Assembly (NCBI GenBank): GCA_946042285.1
Contig: CAMGDK010000059.1
Location: 1 to 8,381, forward strand
From: an uncultured Clostridia bacterium
GTDB taxonomy: Bacteria; Bacillota; Clostridia; Oscillospirales; Acutalibacteraceae
DNA length: 8,381 nucleotides
Direction: 5' to 3'
The position numbers were made by a program, and so were the translations under genes. Position 1 is the first letter of the stretch, and each line of letters starts with the position of its first letter. Below are positions 1-7,689 of this stretch, in pieces. The notes beneath the pieces are model-generated. The model did not search any database. It saw only the letters and a program-made list of their open reading frames with translations, and had not been told where the DNA came from.

Positions 1-2
1 GA

Positions 3-521
3 GCGGTATCACGAATATACCGTGACACACGAGGTAATCGAAATAAAATCAGATATAGGGAAAACATGTGGATATTCTTTAGGAGATACAAGCTTGAGTA
101 TCCCGGTGCTCCTTTTTATTACTTCGAGTTTTTTCCGAATAGCTACGGCTACGGATTGGTTTTTTGGCTATATAAGCCTTCTTTGTTTAAAAATGTACAC
201 AAAATGATAATTGAACAGCCTGACAGATGGTTAAGAGCTGTCAAAGCTTGTGAAAATGCAGGCTTTACCTTTGAGTGCAGGGATGAATATAAAAAGGAGC
301 TTTATCCAAATGCTCCCGAAAAATTAAAGCCTTACCTTAAAGCAAAAAACATGTCTTTTAGCTATTATAGCTCGGATTTAGGAGTAATCAATTCCACACA
401 GCTTATTGAAGATATGAAAAAAAGCTTTAGTTTAGCAAGACCTATGTACGATTTTTTTATTGAAGCTTATGAAAAAATGATGGCTGACGGTCTTATTAAA
501 CCTGAAGATTACAACAGATAA
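3..521 (+). CDS. DUF2461 (TIGR02453-like) family protein, 5'-truncated by the window edge
   Basis: The reading frame is open from the first complete codon at position 3 to the TAA at 519-521, giving 172 residues with no start visible. The ATG at 66 is internal: the residues encoded before it (AVSRIYRDTRGNRNKIRY) match the N-terminal part of DUF2461 proteins, which carry an S-R-I-Y-R-D-x-R segment followed by an aromatic-rich stretch. Here that stretch is FYYFEFFPNSYGYGLVFW, about residues 38-55 counted from the edge. The C-terminal half is helical and charged, with the family-like pattern of a DRW motif and a late PMYDFFIEAYE segment. Family members are usually somewhat over 200 residues, so roughly 40-50 N-terminal residues are probably missing. 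The biochemical function of the family is unknown, and I see no signal peptide or membrane segment. The gene ends 14 nt before addB and is probably cotranscribed with it. Family assignment is from recognised sequence pattern, not a search. Confidence 0.82.
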   Translation, partial: AVSRIYRDTRGNRNKIRYRENMWIFFRRYKLEYPGAPFYYFEFFPNSYGYGLVFWLYKPSLFKNVHKMIIEQPDRWLRAVKACENAGFTFECRDEYKKELYPNAPEKLKPYLKAKNMSFSYYSSDLGVINSTQLIEDMKKSFSLARPMYDFFIEAYEKMMADGLIKPEDYNR

Positions 522-522
522 T

Positions 523-530
523 AGGGGAAA
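523..530 (+). promoter_or_regulatory. Ribosome binding site deciding the TTG start of addB
   Basis: AGGGGAAA lies just after the DUF2461 stop codon and 5 nt before the TTG at 536. No in-frame ATG or GTG lies between it and the P-loop coding segment. The site, together with the match of the first residues to AddB N-termini, supports the TTG start. The strength is inferred from similarity to AGGAGG only. Confidence 0.72.
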
Positions 531-535
531 TTAAT

Positions 536-3500
536 TTGTTAAGATTTATTTTTGGTCGTTCCGGATACGGAAAAACCGAATATGTTTTTAATAGAATTAA
601 ACAATGCGTTGATAACAATGAAGATAATATACTGCTCATAACACCCGAACAGTACTCTCTTGTTGCAGAAAGAAGACTTCTCAAGGATTTAGGTGAAGCG
701 AATGTTAACAAGGTAGAAAACGGCTCTTTTTCCAGAATCAGTAATGCCGTGCATCGTCTCTATGGTGGTGATACTCTGCCGGTGCTTACAAAGGGCGGCA
801 AGGTAATCTTAATGTCGCAGGCAATAAATTCATGCAAAAATGAATTAACATTGTTTAATAAAAAGCTTGATACATTATCGTTTGTTAATTCAATAATAGA
901 TATTTACGACGAGATGAAATCATGCTGTCTGTCAGGCAGTGAAATTGCATCAATGGCTTCGGGTATAGATAACGAAATCTTATTTAGGAAGCTAAATGAT
1001 ATATCTCTAATAATGAATGCATACGAAGAGATTATTAAAGATAACTTTTTAGACCCCTCTGATGAGATAAAAAGACTTTATGACAAAATTTGCAGTATTG
1101 GTTATTTTAAGGGCAAAAAGGTGTTCATTGACGGATTCAACGGATTTGTTGCCCAAGAGTATAAGCTTTTAGAGCTGATAATCAGCGAAGCAGATGAGGT
1201 TGTTATTACTCTTTGCACTGACTCCTTTGATATTGATGACAGGTATAATCTATTTGCTTATGTTAACAATACAGCAAGAATTTTGTCGCGTATTGCCGAA
1301 AAGGCAGGCGTACCTATTGAGAAAAACACTCTTTGCAGGAATTTAAGGACAGACAGCAATGTTCTTAAAGTTATTGAGCAATGCCTGTTTGCTGACAAAG
1401 AGCTTAATATTGACGAAAATAATTACGACGATTCATGTGTTTTATACAAAGCAAAAAACATTACAGACGAATGTAATAACACAGCAAGAAATATAAAGAA
1501 GCTTATAAGAAACGGATATAATCCTTCTGACATAACGGTAATTGTCAGAGATCTAAATATATATAAGGACGAATTGGCATATTCATTCAGGAAATACGAA
1601 ATACCTTTCTTTAATGATGAAAGACAGCCGATTGCCACGCAACCGCTTGTCCTTTTGATTAAATATTTGCTTAGGAGTGTTAATTATTCGCTTAAAAGTG
1701 ATGATATTTTAAGCGCAGCCAAAACAGGACTAACACCCCTTGCAGATGCTGAAATAAACAATTTAGAGAATTACATATATCTATGGAACATAAACGGCTT
1801 AAAATGGACAAAGCCTTTTGTTAACTCTACAAAAGGCTTTACGGGCGAAAAGGATTTTGAAGACGAAAATCTGTTGAACGAAATAAACATATCAAGAGAA
1901 AAGATAATATCTCCGATTCTTTATCTTAAAAATAAATCCAAGTCCAAAAGCTCTCAAGAAATATGTGAAGCTATATACAATACTCTTATTTATTTAGGAG
2001 CTGATAGCAGGCTAAAGGAATATGCCGTTAAGCTGAATAATATGGGCTTCACGATGCTTGCACGCGAGCAGGAGAGAGTATGGGATCTTGTTATGGAAAT
2101 CCTTAATCAAATGGCTATCACAATAAATGACAGTATTTCGCTTAAGGATTTTGAAAAGCTGTTCGATTTGATAGTGGCATCGGAGGATTTAGGCGTCATT
2201 CCGTCAGGAATAGAGAATATTACAATCGGTCAGGCAGACAGAATAAGAACTGATAATCCTAAAGTCGTATTCGTTCTCGGTGCCAACGAAGGAGTTTTTC
2301 CGAGAGATGCATCAAGCGGCGGACTCCTTTCCGAAAGCGAAAGACAAATCATGCTAAAAAATGATTTTAAGCTATACTCTTATGGCGAAATAATCAATTT
2401 ACAGGAAAGATATTTTGCATATATGGCTTGCTCTGCGCCGAGAGAAAAGCTATTTATTTCATTTATTGGCAAGAGTGAGGAATCTTCACATTCCGAAATA
2501 ATTACAGATATTATAAATACCTTGAACGGAATTAAGATTAAAACAATTTCGGACGTTAAGGATATTGATTTAATCGAAAGCAGGCAAAACGCTTTTGAAT
2601 TGATGAGTGAAAATTTCTATTCCGACAGTACATTCTTCGCATCATTAAAAGATTATTTTAAAGATGATCCCCGCTTTACCGTATTGAAGAGTCTTGTAGA
2701 TAACGAGGATTTAATAGTTAATAACAAGCAGCTATCAACAAAGCTTTTTGATAAAAGCATGTACATTTCTGCTTCAAGAATTGAGGATTATTACAGCTGT
2801 CCGTTTAGATATTTTTGTAAATTCGGTCTAAATGCACGCCCACGCTCTAAAGCGGAAATTGATCCGATGCAAAGAGGTACTCTTATACACTATGTTCTCG
2901 AAATGATTTTGTCGGATGTAGGCAGCAAAAATTTATCCAAGCTTACAAATGATGAAATTATAAAGCTCGTTGACAAATATCTCGAGCAATATTTTAAAAC
3001 TGAATTGGGAAGCATTGAGGACATTACAAGCAAGCTTAAATATAATTTTAAAAGGCTTTCTCATCTTATATACAGTGTTGTGTTTCACCTTGCTAAAGAG
3101 TTTTCAAATTGCGATTTTGAAGCAAAGGCATTTGAGCTTTCTATTGATAAAGACGGTGAGGTGAAGCCTGAGGTTTTGTCTCTTGAAAACGGAGGCACTA
3201 TTCAAATCAGAGGCTCAATTGACAGAGTTGACACCTACGAAAAAAACGGCACAAGATATGTTAGAGTTGTAGATTATAAATCGGGAAATAAGTCATTTAA
3301 TTTAAGTGACATTATGGCAGGATTAAATCTTCAAATGTTCGTATATCTTTTTTCTTTATGTGAGGATAAAGGTGCCGAGCTTAACGGTGTACCTGCAGGT
3401 GTTCTGTATATGCATGCAGCTCGCGATATTTTTAATTTTGACTCAAACAAAATTGCCAAGGATTCTGTTGACAGTGAGGAAGGAAAATCCTTTAAAATGA

Positions 3501-3868
3501 AAGGAATTGTTCTTGCTGATGAAGACAATTCTGTTGCTGAGGCTATGGAAAATGATTTAAAGGGTAATTTTATACCCGTAAAGCTTAAATCAAACGGAGA
3601 TATTACAGGTCAACTTATAACACTTGAGGAATTAGGAATAATACATAAAAAGATTAACTCACTAATTCAACAAATGGGTAATTCTTTGCATAACGGAATT
3701 ATCAGTCAGGCTCCCGTTAAAAATAAAACTCACAAAAACACCTGCGAATACTGCGACTACGGCGATGTGTGCAATGCCAAAAGATTGATAAGCTTTAGAG
3801 AAACACCTGATTTGACAGATAACGAGGTAAAGCAGGAGTTAAGAAAGGAGTTTGAAAATCATGCCTGA
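536..3868 (+). CDS. addB: ATP-dependent helicase/nuclease subunit B (AddB)
   Basis: AddB is the second subunit of the AddAB complex. In characterised relatives it recognises Chi and its RecB-type nuclease cuts one strand during double-strand break resection; it acts in the cytoplasm on DNA ends. The 1110-residue product is close to the family's usual 1100-1170. A P-loop, GRSGYGKT, sits at residues 7-14. A helicase-like segment, LGANEGVFP, lies near 581-589. The C-terminal nuclease shows H785 in GTLIH, D896 in GSIDRVD, D913 and K915 in VDYKSG, and Q933 in LNLQMFVYL. The iron-sulfur staple cysteines are C755 (in SCPFRYF), C1070, C1073 and C1079, with the C-x2-C-x5-C spacing known from Bacillus subtilis AddB. 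C761 is an additional cysteine close to C755. Translation begins at TTG behind AGGGGAAA. The 3' end overlaps addA by 8 nt, which points to translational coupling. All key residues are present, so it is probably active. Confidence 0.96.
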   Translation: MLRFIFGRSGYGKTEYVFNRIKQCVDNNEDNILLITPEQYSLVAERRLLKDLGEANVNKVENGSFSRISNAVHRLYGGDTLPVLTKGGKVILMSQAINSCKNELTLFNKKLDTLSFVNSIIDIYDEMKSCCLSGSEIASMASGIDNEILFRKLNDISLIMNAYEEIIKDNFLDPSDEIKRLYDKICSIGYFKGKKVFIDGFNGFVAQEYKLLELIISEADEVVITLCTDSFDIDDRYNLFAYVNNTARILSRIAEKAGVPIEKNTLCRNLRTDSNVLKVIEQCLFADKELNIDENNYDDSCVLYKAKNITDECNNTARNIKKLIRNGYNPSDITVIVRDLNIYKDELAYSFRKYEIPFFNDERQPIATQPLVLLIKYLLRSVNYSLKSDDILSAAKTGLTPLADAEINNLENYIYLWNINGLKWTKPFVNSTKGFTGEKDFEDENLLNEINISREKIISPILYLKNKSKSKSSQEICEAIYNTLIYLGADSRLKEYAVKLNNMGFTMLAREQERVWDLVMEILNQMAITINDSISLKDFEKLFDLIVASEDLGVIPSGIENITIGQADRIRTDNPKVVFVLGANEGVFPRDASSGGLLSESERQIMLKNDFKLYSYGEIINLQERYFAYMACSAPREKLFISFIGKSEESSHSEIITDIINTLNGIKIKTISDVKDIDLIESRQNAFELMSENFYSDSTFFASLKDYFKDDPRFTVLKSLVDNEDLIVNNKQLSTKLFDKSMYISASRIEDYYSCPFRYFCKFGLNARPRSKAEIDPMQRGTLIHYVLEMILSDVGSKNLSKLTNDEIIKLVDKYLEQYFKTELGSIEDITSKLKYNFKRLSHLIYSVVFHLAKEFSNCDFEAKAFELSIDKDGEVKPEVLSLENGGTIQIRGSIDRVDTYEKNGTRYVRVVDYKSGNKSFNLSDIMAGLNLQMFVYLFSLCEDKGAELNGVPAGVLYMHAARDIFNFDSNKIAKDSVDSEEGKSFKMKGIVLADEDNSVAEAMENDLKGNFIPVKLKSNGDITGQLITLEELGIIHKKINSLIQQMGNSLHNGIISQAPVKNKTHKNTCEYCDYGDVCNAKRLISFRETPDLTDNEVKQELRKEFENHA
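1810..1840. repeat. Perfect 12-bp inverted repeat within addB
   Basis: The arms AAAGCCTTTTGT (1810-1821) and ACAAAAGGCTTT (1829-1840) are exact reverse complements around a 7-nt loop, TAACTCT. The repeat lies inside codons for addB residues about 425-435 (TKPFVNSTKGF). No T-tract follows on either strand, so it does not look like an intrinsic terminator. As RNA it would form a stable hairpin; as DNA it could extrude as a cruciform. The repeat is read directly; any function is unknown. Confidence 0.85.
3844..3850 (+). promoter_or_regulatory. Ribosome binding site deciding the addA start
   Basis: AAAGGAG inside the last codons of addB is 10 nt upstream of the ATG at 3861 but only 1 nt upstream of an in-frame TTG at 3852. 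That spacing is too short for the TTG to be used, so the ATG is chosen and the MKI extension is rejected. Because the site is within addB, ribosomes finishing addB would keep it accessible. Confidence 0.8.
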
Positions 3869-6800
3869 ATGGACCGAACAACAGCTTGACGCAATAGAGG
3901 CAAGAGGACGAAATATTCTTGTAAGTGCTGCTGCAGGCTCCGGTAAGACTGCAGTTCTTGTTGAGCGTGTAATAAAGCTAATTACCGACAAAAGCAATCC
4001 AATCGACATTAACAGACTTCTTGTTGTTACATTCACAAATGCTGCAGCCGCAGAAATGAAATCGAGAATTTCCGAATCATTAAAGGCTCTAATCAAATCA
4101 AACCCTAATGATGAAAATTTAAGAAGACAATTAAGCCTAATGCCTTCATCAAAAATATGCACAATTGACTCCTTTTGCATAAATCTTGTAAGAGAATACT
4201 TTTATTTACTTGATATAAATCAAGATTTCACAACAATGGAGCAAAGCGAGCTCGAGCTACTCGAGGATAAGATAATCAACGAGGTGCTTGACGAATTATT
4301 TGATAAAAATGATAAGTATTTCATTAGGCTTATTGAGCAATTCACGACTCCAAACAGCGATAAGCAGCTTTTCTCTGCGATTAAAAGGATAATTAGATTT
4401 ATCTATGCACAAGCATATCCAAATGCATGGATGAGTGCTATGGTTGACCTTTATAACTACAATATTCCTCTTGAAGAATCTCAATGGTATAGTTATGCTG
4501 TTTCGGAAATAGAATATTTGATTAACTATTCAAAATCACTCGTTGAGCTTTCATTAAAGCTACTTGAAGATGATGATAGTGACGCTGCATTAAAGGTAAT
4601 TGATGTTTTAAACGATGACTTAAATCTTATAGAATCTCTTGAATGTGATGTTAATTCATCGTGGGACGATCTTTGCAGCAGCTATGAGTTTAAGTTCAAA
4701 ACAATGGCTCGTACTACCAATCTTGATCCTCAAATTGCAAGCGAGATTAAATCTAAAAGAGAAATTTATAAATCAATCATAACAAAGGAAATACCGTCGT
4801 TTTTACTTTCAGACTCAAAAGAATATAAAGAGGACATGAAAGAGCTTTATCCGCTTCTTGTTAAGCTTACGGATATTGTTAAAGAGGTTGACCGTCGTCT
4901 TACACAGGAAAAGAAGGAAATGAATTCTTTTTCCTTTTCGGATATTGAGCATTTTGCAATTAACCTTATATATACAACTAATGAAAAAGGTGAAAATGTA
5001 AGAACCGAAATCGGTAAATCACAATTATGTGAGTATGAGGAAATTCTTGTTGACGAGTATCAGGACACGAATGAAGCTCAGGACTGCCTGTTTACATATT
5101 TATCAAATGGTAAAAATTTATTTACAGTTGGTGATGTTAAGCAGAGCATTTATCGTTTTAGGCTTGCCATGCCGGATATTTTCAACACAAGAAGGCTATA
5201 TTATGAGGCTTATGATAAAAACACCGAACAAAACAATTCAAAAATAATTCTTGATAAGAATTTCAGAAGCAACAAAGATATTTGCTCTTATGTAAACTTT
5301 ATATTCTCAAACCTTATGAGCGATAGAGTAGGGGAGCTCGATTACAACGAGGAGGAATACTTAAACTGCGGTGCAAGCTATGAGCAAAGAGATAACCCCG
5401 GTATTCAAATGAATCTTCTCGGCGGTGTAAAGGGTGAAAAATCTGCTGAATATGAGGCCGCTTTAATTGCCAAGGTGATTAAAGAAAAGATTGCATCAAA
5501 AGAGCTTATCAAGGACGGTAACGAATATAGAGAAATAAGATACGGTGACTTTGCCATATTTATGAGAAGCCTGAAAACACATATCAATGAATACGCAGAG
5601 GTTCTCAGGCAAAACAACATTCCGGTAATTTGTGATAATTCTTCAAATCTATTTGATAATCAGGAAATCAAAATGATTATCTCTTTGTTAAGAGTAATTG
5701 ATAATCCGACACTTGACATATCCTTATTGGCTGTCATGATGTCACCAATTTATTGCTTTACGCCTGATGAAATTGCAAAAATCAGAGTAGATAACAAAAA
5801 AAAGAATTTTTACTTTTCAGTATCAAATTCAAGCAATCCAAGGGTTATTGAGTTTTTGAATGATATTCAAAGCTTAAAAAAATTGAGTGTTACTATGTCT
5901 GTTGCCGGATTTATCAGGTATATTGTTGAGGAGAAAAGCATTGTTTCAATTGTGAATGCTATGGGTAACGGTGAGCAAAGATACCAAAATATACTCAAGC
6001 TTATCTCCTTCGCAAAATCATTTGATACAGGCAATAATGTTGGAATGACATCATTTATAAGATACATTGATAAAATCATTGAATCCGAAAAAACAGTTGA
6101 ATCGGCTCCGTTATCTGTTGCAGATGAAAATGCTGTAAAAATCATGTCAATTCATCATTCAAAGGGATTACAGTTTCCTGTGTGTATTCTTGCGGGCGCA
6201 TCACGAATGTATAACAAGCGTGATTTAAGTGAAAAGCTATTACTTAACAATGACTATGGATTCGGCTTAAAAATTCATAATGAGGAGCATCTATATCAAT
6301 ATCAATCATTGCCTTATGCTGTTGTTAAATCAAAAAACAGCCTTGAAGCAATGAGCGAAAACTTAAGAGTATTGTATGTTGCACTGACAAGAGCAAAGGA
6401 GCAGTTTATTACATTTGCTTATTTCGATAATCTTGAAGGTCATATCCAAAAATTAGCAGGTAATATAACCGACAGCTCTATCAGTCCTTATATATGTCAA
6501 AGGATAAACAACGACGCCGATTTGCTCATAATGTGTGCTTTGATTCATCCAAACGGCAAAAATCTGCGAGACTTAACAGATTTTGATATTAAAGCTCAAG
6601 CAGTTGATTTTAAAATGAGCGTTAATATTTATAAAGATTTTTCTATTGATGAGAATAAAAATGAAATCAAAGAGGAGTTGCCGGATAAAAGTATAGTACA
6701 GCAAATAAGCGATAAACTAAGTTTCAAATATCACAGAAACGAGCTATCCATTCTAAGTGGTAAGCTTACGGCTTCATCGCTTGATGAGATTGACAGTAAT

Positions 6801-7352
6801 CTTGAGTTTTTTGCAACATCAAAGCCGGCATTCCTAAGCAAATCATCAATGACTCCTACCCAACGAGGTACCGCAATGCATACCTTTATGCAATACTGCA
6901 GCTACGAAGGCTGCAAGGATAGTCTTGAGTCGGAAATTGAAAGATTGATTTCCGGTGGATATATTAACAAGCAACAGGCAGACTCTTTAGATATTAAAGC
7001 AATCAAAAGCTTTTTCTCATCAAATACTGCAAAAAGAATCTTTAATTCAAATAAGATTCACAGAGAATATAAGATTTCTGCTTTTGTAAAAGCAAGCTCA
7101 ATCTATGACACGGAATTTGATGACGAAATACTCGTTCAGGGTATTGCTGATTGCATTATCGAGGAGGATGACGGATTAGTTCTTATAGACTATAAAACCG
7201 ACAATGTTGACAGCGAAGATCAGCTTTTAAAGCGGTATGTTAAGCAAATATCATTTTACGAATACGCTGTATCAAAGGCTCTCGGTAAGCCTGTCAAGGA
7301 ATCTTTATTGTATTCATTTAAGCTCGGAAGAGCATGTTGTTACAAAAAATAA
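3861..7352 (+). CDS. addA: ATP-dependent helicase/nuclease subunit A (AddA)
   Basis: AddA is the UvrD-like 3'-5' helicase motor and second nuclease of AddAB, which resects double-strand breaks to make a 3' tail for RecA. With the ATG start the product has 1163 residues, a little shorter than the roughly 1200 common in Bacilli. Superfamily 1A motifs appear in order: Q motif TEQQLDAI (5-12); Walker A AAAGSGKT (23-30, K29); motif Ia TFTN (57-60); motif II DEYQD (398-402); motif III GDVKQSIYRFR (424-434); motif IV LDKNFRSN (464-471); motif V VKIMSIHHSKGLQF (759-772); and motif VI LRVLYVALTRAK (835-846). The C-terminal RecB-type nuclease has H1007 in GTAMH, D1097 in IAD, D1110 and K1112 in IDYKTD, and Q1129 in KQISFYEY. 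No motif is missing. It overlaps addB by 8 nt, as expected for subunits of one complex. An 8-base A run at 5796-5803 does not interrupt the frame. Confidence 0.97.
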   Translation: MPEWTEQQLDAIEARGRNILVSAAAGSGKTAVLVERVIKLITDKSNPIDINRLLVVTFTNAAAAEMKSRISESLKALIKSNPNDENLRRQLSLMPSSKICTIDSFCINLVREYFYLLDINQDFTTMEQSELELLEDKIINEVLDELFDKNDKYFIRLIEQFTTPNSDKQLFSAIKRIIRFIYAQAYPNAWMSAMVDLYNYNIPLEESQWYSYAVSEIEYLINYSKSLVELSLKLLEDDDSDAALKVIDVLNDDLNLIESLECDVNSSWDDLCSSYEFKFKTMARTTNLDPQIASEIKSKREIYKSIITKEIPSFLLSDSKEYKEDMKELYPLLVKLTDIVKEVDRRLTQEKKEMNSFSFSDIEHFAINLIYTTNEKGENVRTEIGKSQLCEYEEILVDEYQDTNEAQDCLFTYLSNGKNLFTVGDVKQSIYRFRLAMPDIFNTRRLYYEAYDKNTEQNNSKIILDKNFRSNKDICSYVNFIFSNLMSDRVGELDYNEEEYLNCGASYEQRDNPGIQMNLLGGVKGEKSAEYEAALIAKVIKEKIASKELIKDGNEYREIRYGDFAIFMRSLKTHINEYAEVLRQNNIPVICDNSSNLFDNQEIKMIISLLRVIDNPTLDISLLAVMMSPIYCFTPDEIAKIRVDNKKKNFYFSVSNSSNPRVIEFLNDIQSLKKLSVTMSVAGFIRYIVEEKSIVSIVNAMGNGEQRYQNILKLISFAKSFDTGNNVGMTSFIRYIDKIIESEKTVESAPLSVADENAVKIMSIHHSKGLQFPVCILAGASRMYNKRDLSEKLLLNNDYGFGLKIHNEEHLYQYQSLPYAVVKSKNSLEAMSENLRVLYVALTRAKEQFITFAYFDNLEGHIQKLAGNITDSSISPYICQRINNDADLLIMCALIHPNGKNLRDLTDFDIKAQAVDFKMSVNIYKDFSIDENKNEIKEELPDKSIVQQISDKLSFKYHRNELSILSGKLTASSLDEIDSNLEFFATSKPAFLSKSSMTPTQRGTAMHTFMQYCSYEGCKDSLESEIERLISGGYINKQQADSLDIKAIKSFFSSNTAKRIFNSNKIHREYKISAFVKASSIYDTEFDDEILVQGIADCIIEEDDGLVLIDYKTDNVDSEDQLLKRYVKQISFYEYAVSKALGKPVKESLLYSFKLGRACCYKK

Positions 7353-7354
7353 AA

Positions 7355-7370
7355 AAAATGCTTGCATTTT
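7355..7370. repeat. Short palindrome between addA and rpmE, overlapping the rpmE -35
   Basis: AAAATGC (7355-7361) and GCATTTT (7364-7370) are exact reverse complements around a 2-nt centre. The palindrome begins 2 nt after the addA stop, is preceded by an A-rich run and followed by TCTTT, and covers the -35 hexamer of the rpmE promoter. It could be an operator, or a weak AT-rich terminator for addBA (6-bp stem with a CTTG loop). The stem holds few G-C pairs, so termination would be inefficient, and a palindrome this short in AT-rich DNA may be chance. Confidence 0.4.
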
Positions 7371-7390
7371 CTTTACACTTATGTTAATAT
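7362..7390 (+). promoter_or_regulatory. Probable sigma-A promoter of rpmE
   Basis: A -35-like TTGCAT (7362-7367) and a -10-like TAATAT (7385-7390) are separated by exactly 17 nt, and a TG at 7382-7383 gives an extended -10. The predicted start of transcription is near 7397, leaving a leader of about 32 nt before the rpmE ATG. Neither hexamer is perfect; the spacing, the extended -10 and the position in the only sizeable gap support the call. Confidence 0.6.
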
Positions 7391-7428
7391 ATCAAGCGAA
7401 TTACATATCTTGCAAAGAGGTGAAAAAA

Positions 7429-7632
7429 ATGAGAGACGGTATTCATCCAAATTATGATAAATGCACTGTTAAGTGTGCTTGTGGTGCAACTTATGAAACA
7501 AGAAGCACAAAGAGCGAATTAAAAGTTGATATCTGTTCAAAGTGTCATCCTTTCTATACAGGTAAGCAGAAGCTTGTTGATACAGGCGGACGTGTTGACA
7601 GATTCAACAAGAGATATGCTAAAAAAGGCTGA
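7429..7632 (+). CDS. rpmE: 50S ribosomal protein L31 (bL31), zinc-binding type
   Basis: bL31 is a small protein of the large ribosomal subunit that helps bridge the subunits. The 67-residue product matches the family over its full length, with the N-terminal GIHPNY, the central CSKCHPFYTGKQK and the C-terminal GGRVDRFNKRY. C16, C18, C36 and C39 are the zinc-ligand positions, so this is the C+ (zinc-containing) paralog rather than the zinc-free form induced by Zur in some bacteria. C12 is one further cysteine not found at that place in the E. coli or B. subtilis proteins. The ATG at 7429 follows AAAGAGGTG (7414-7422) at good spacing; a longer in-frame reading back into addA is not credible because it would ignore this site and overlap addA. 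The gene has its own probable promoter and a strong terminator, so it can be expressed as a single-gene unit. Confidence 0.97.
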   Translation: MRDGIHPNYDKCTVKCACGATYETRSTKSELKVDICSKCHPFYTGKQKLVDTGGRVDRFNKRYAKKG

Positions 7633-7645
7633 TCTAAAAAATAAC

Positions 7646-7679
7646 GGCAGCGGTTATTTTACCGTTGCCTTGTTTTTTT
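7646..7679 (+). terminator. Rho-independent terminator after rpmE
   Basis: GGCAGCGGT (7646-7654) pairs with ACCGTTGCC (7661-7669) over 9 bp with one G-U wobble and a 6-nt loop, followed by TTG and seven T residues (7673-7679). An A-rich stretch before the stem (7636-7644) mirrors the T-tract, so weak function on the opposite strand is possible. The hairpin begins 13 nt after the rpmE stop and ends 10 nt before the yigZ start codon. Confidence 0.9.
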
Positions 7680-7689
7680 ACGGAGAAAT

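Noticed and set aside
2..6. AGCGG as a Chi site, also seen at a few other places such as 7649-7653 and within yigZ
   Set aside because: AGCGG is the B. subtilis Chi, but Chi differs between species and the host is unknown; a few 5-mers in 8 kb without genome-wide skew data mean nothing.
66..521. ATG at 66 as the start of the first gene
   Set aside because: The frame is open to the left edge, and the residues before the ATG (SRIYRDTR region) fit the DUF2461 family, so the ATG is an internal methionine and the gene is truncated by the window.
3839..4180. Antisense open frame of 113 codons opposite the start of addA, and the similar one at 5867-6145
   Set aside because: They lie opposite conserved helicase coding sequence, have no recognisable family pattern and no ribosome binding site I could support; they are shadows of addA.
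4247..4266. Two CTCGAG hexamers 3 nt apart in addA (4250-4264)
   Set aside because: It is a local coincidence of Glu-Leu codons (ELELLE) and not supported as a regulatory element.
5796..5803. Run of eight A residues in addA as a programmed slippage site
   Set aside because: Such runs are common in AT-rich genes, the frame is intact on both sides, and all helicase and nuclease motifs follow in the same frame; no overlapping frame gives a plausible product.
7237..7428. Upstream in-frame extension of rpmE into the end of addA
   Set aside because: It would overlap addA by over 100 nt, has no ribosome binding site, and ignores the good site at 7414-7422 and the exact bL31 N-terminus at 7429.
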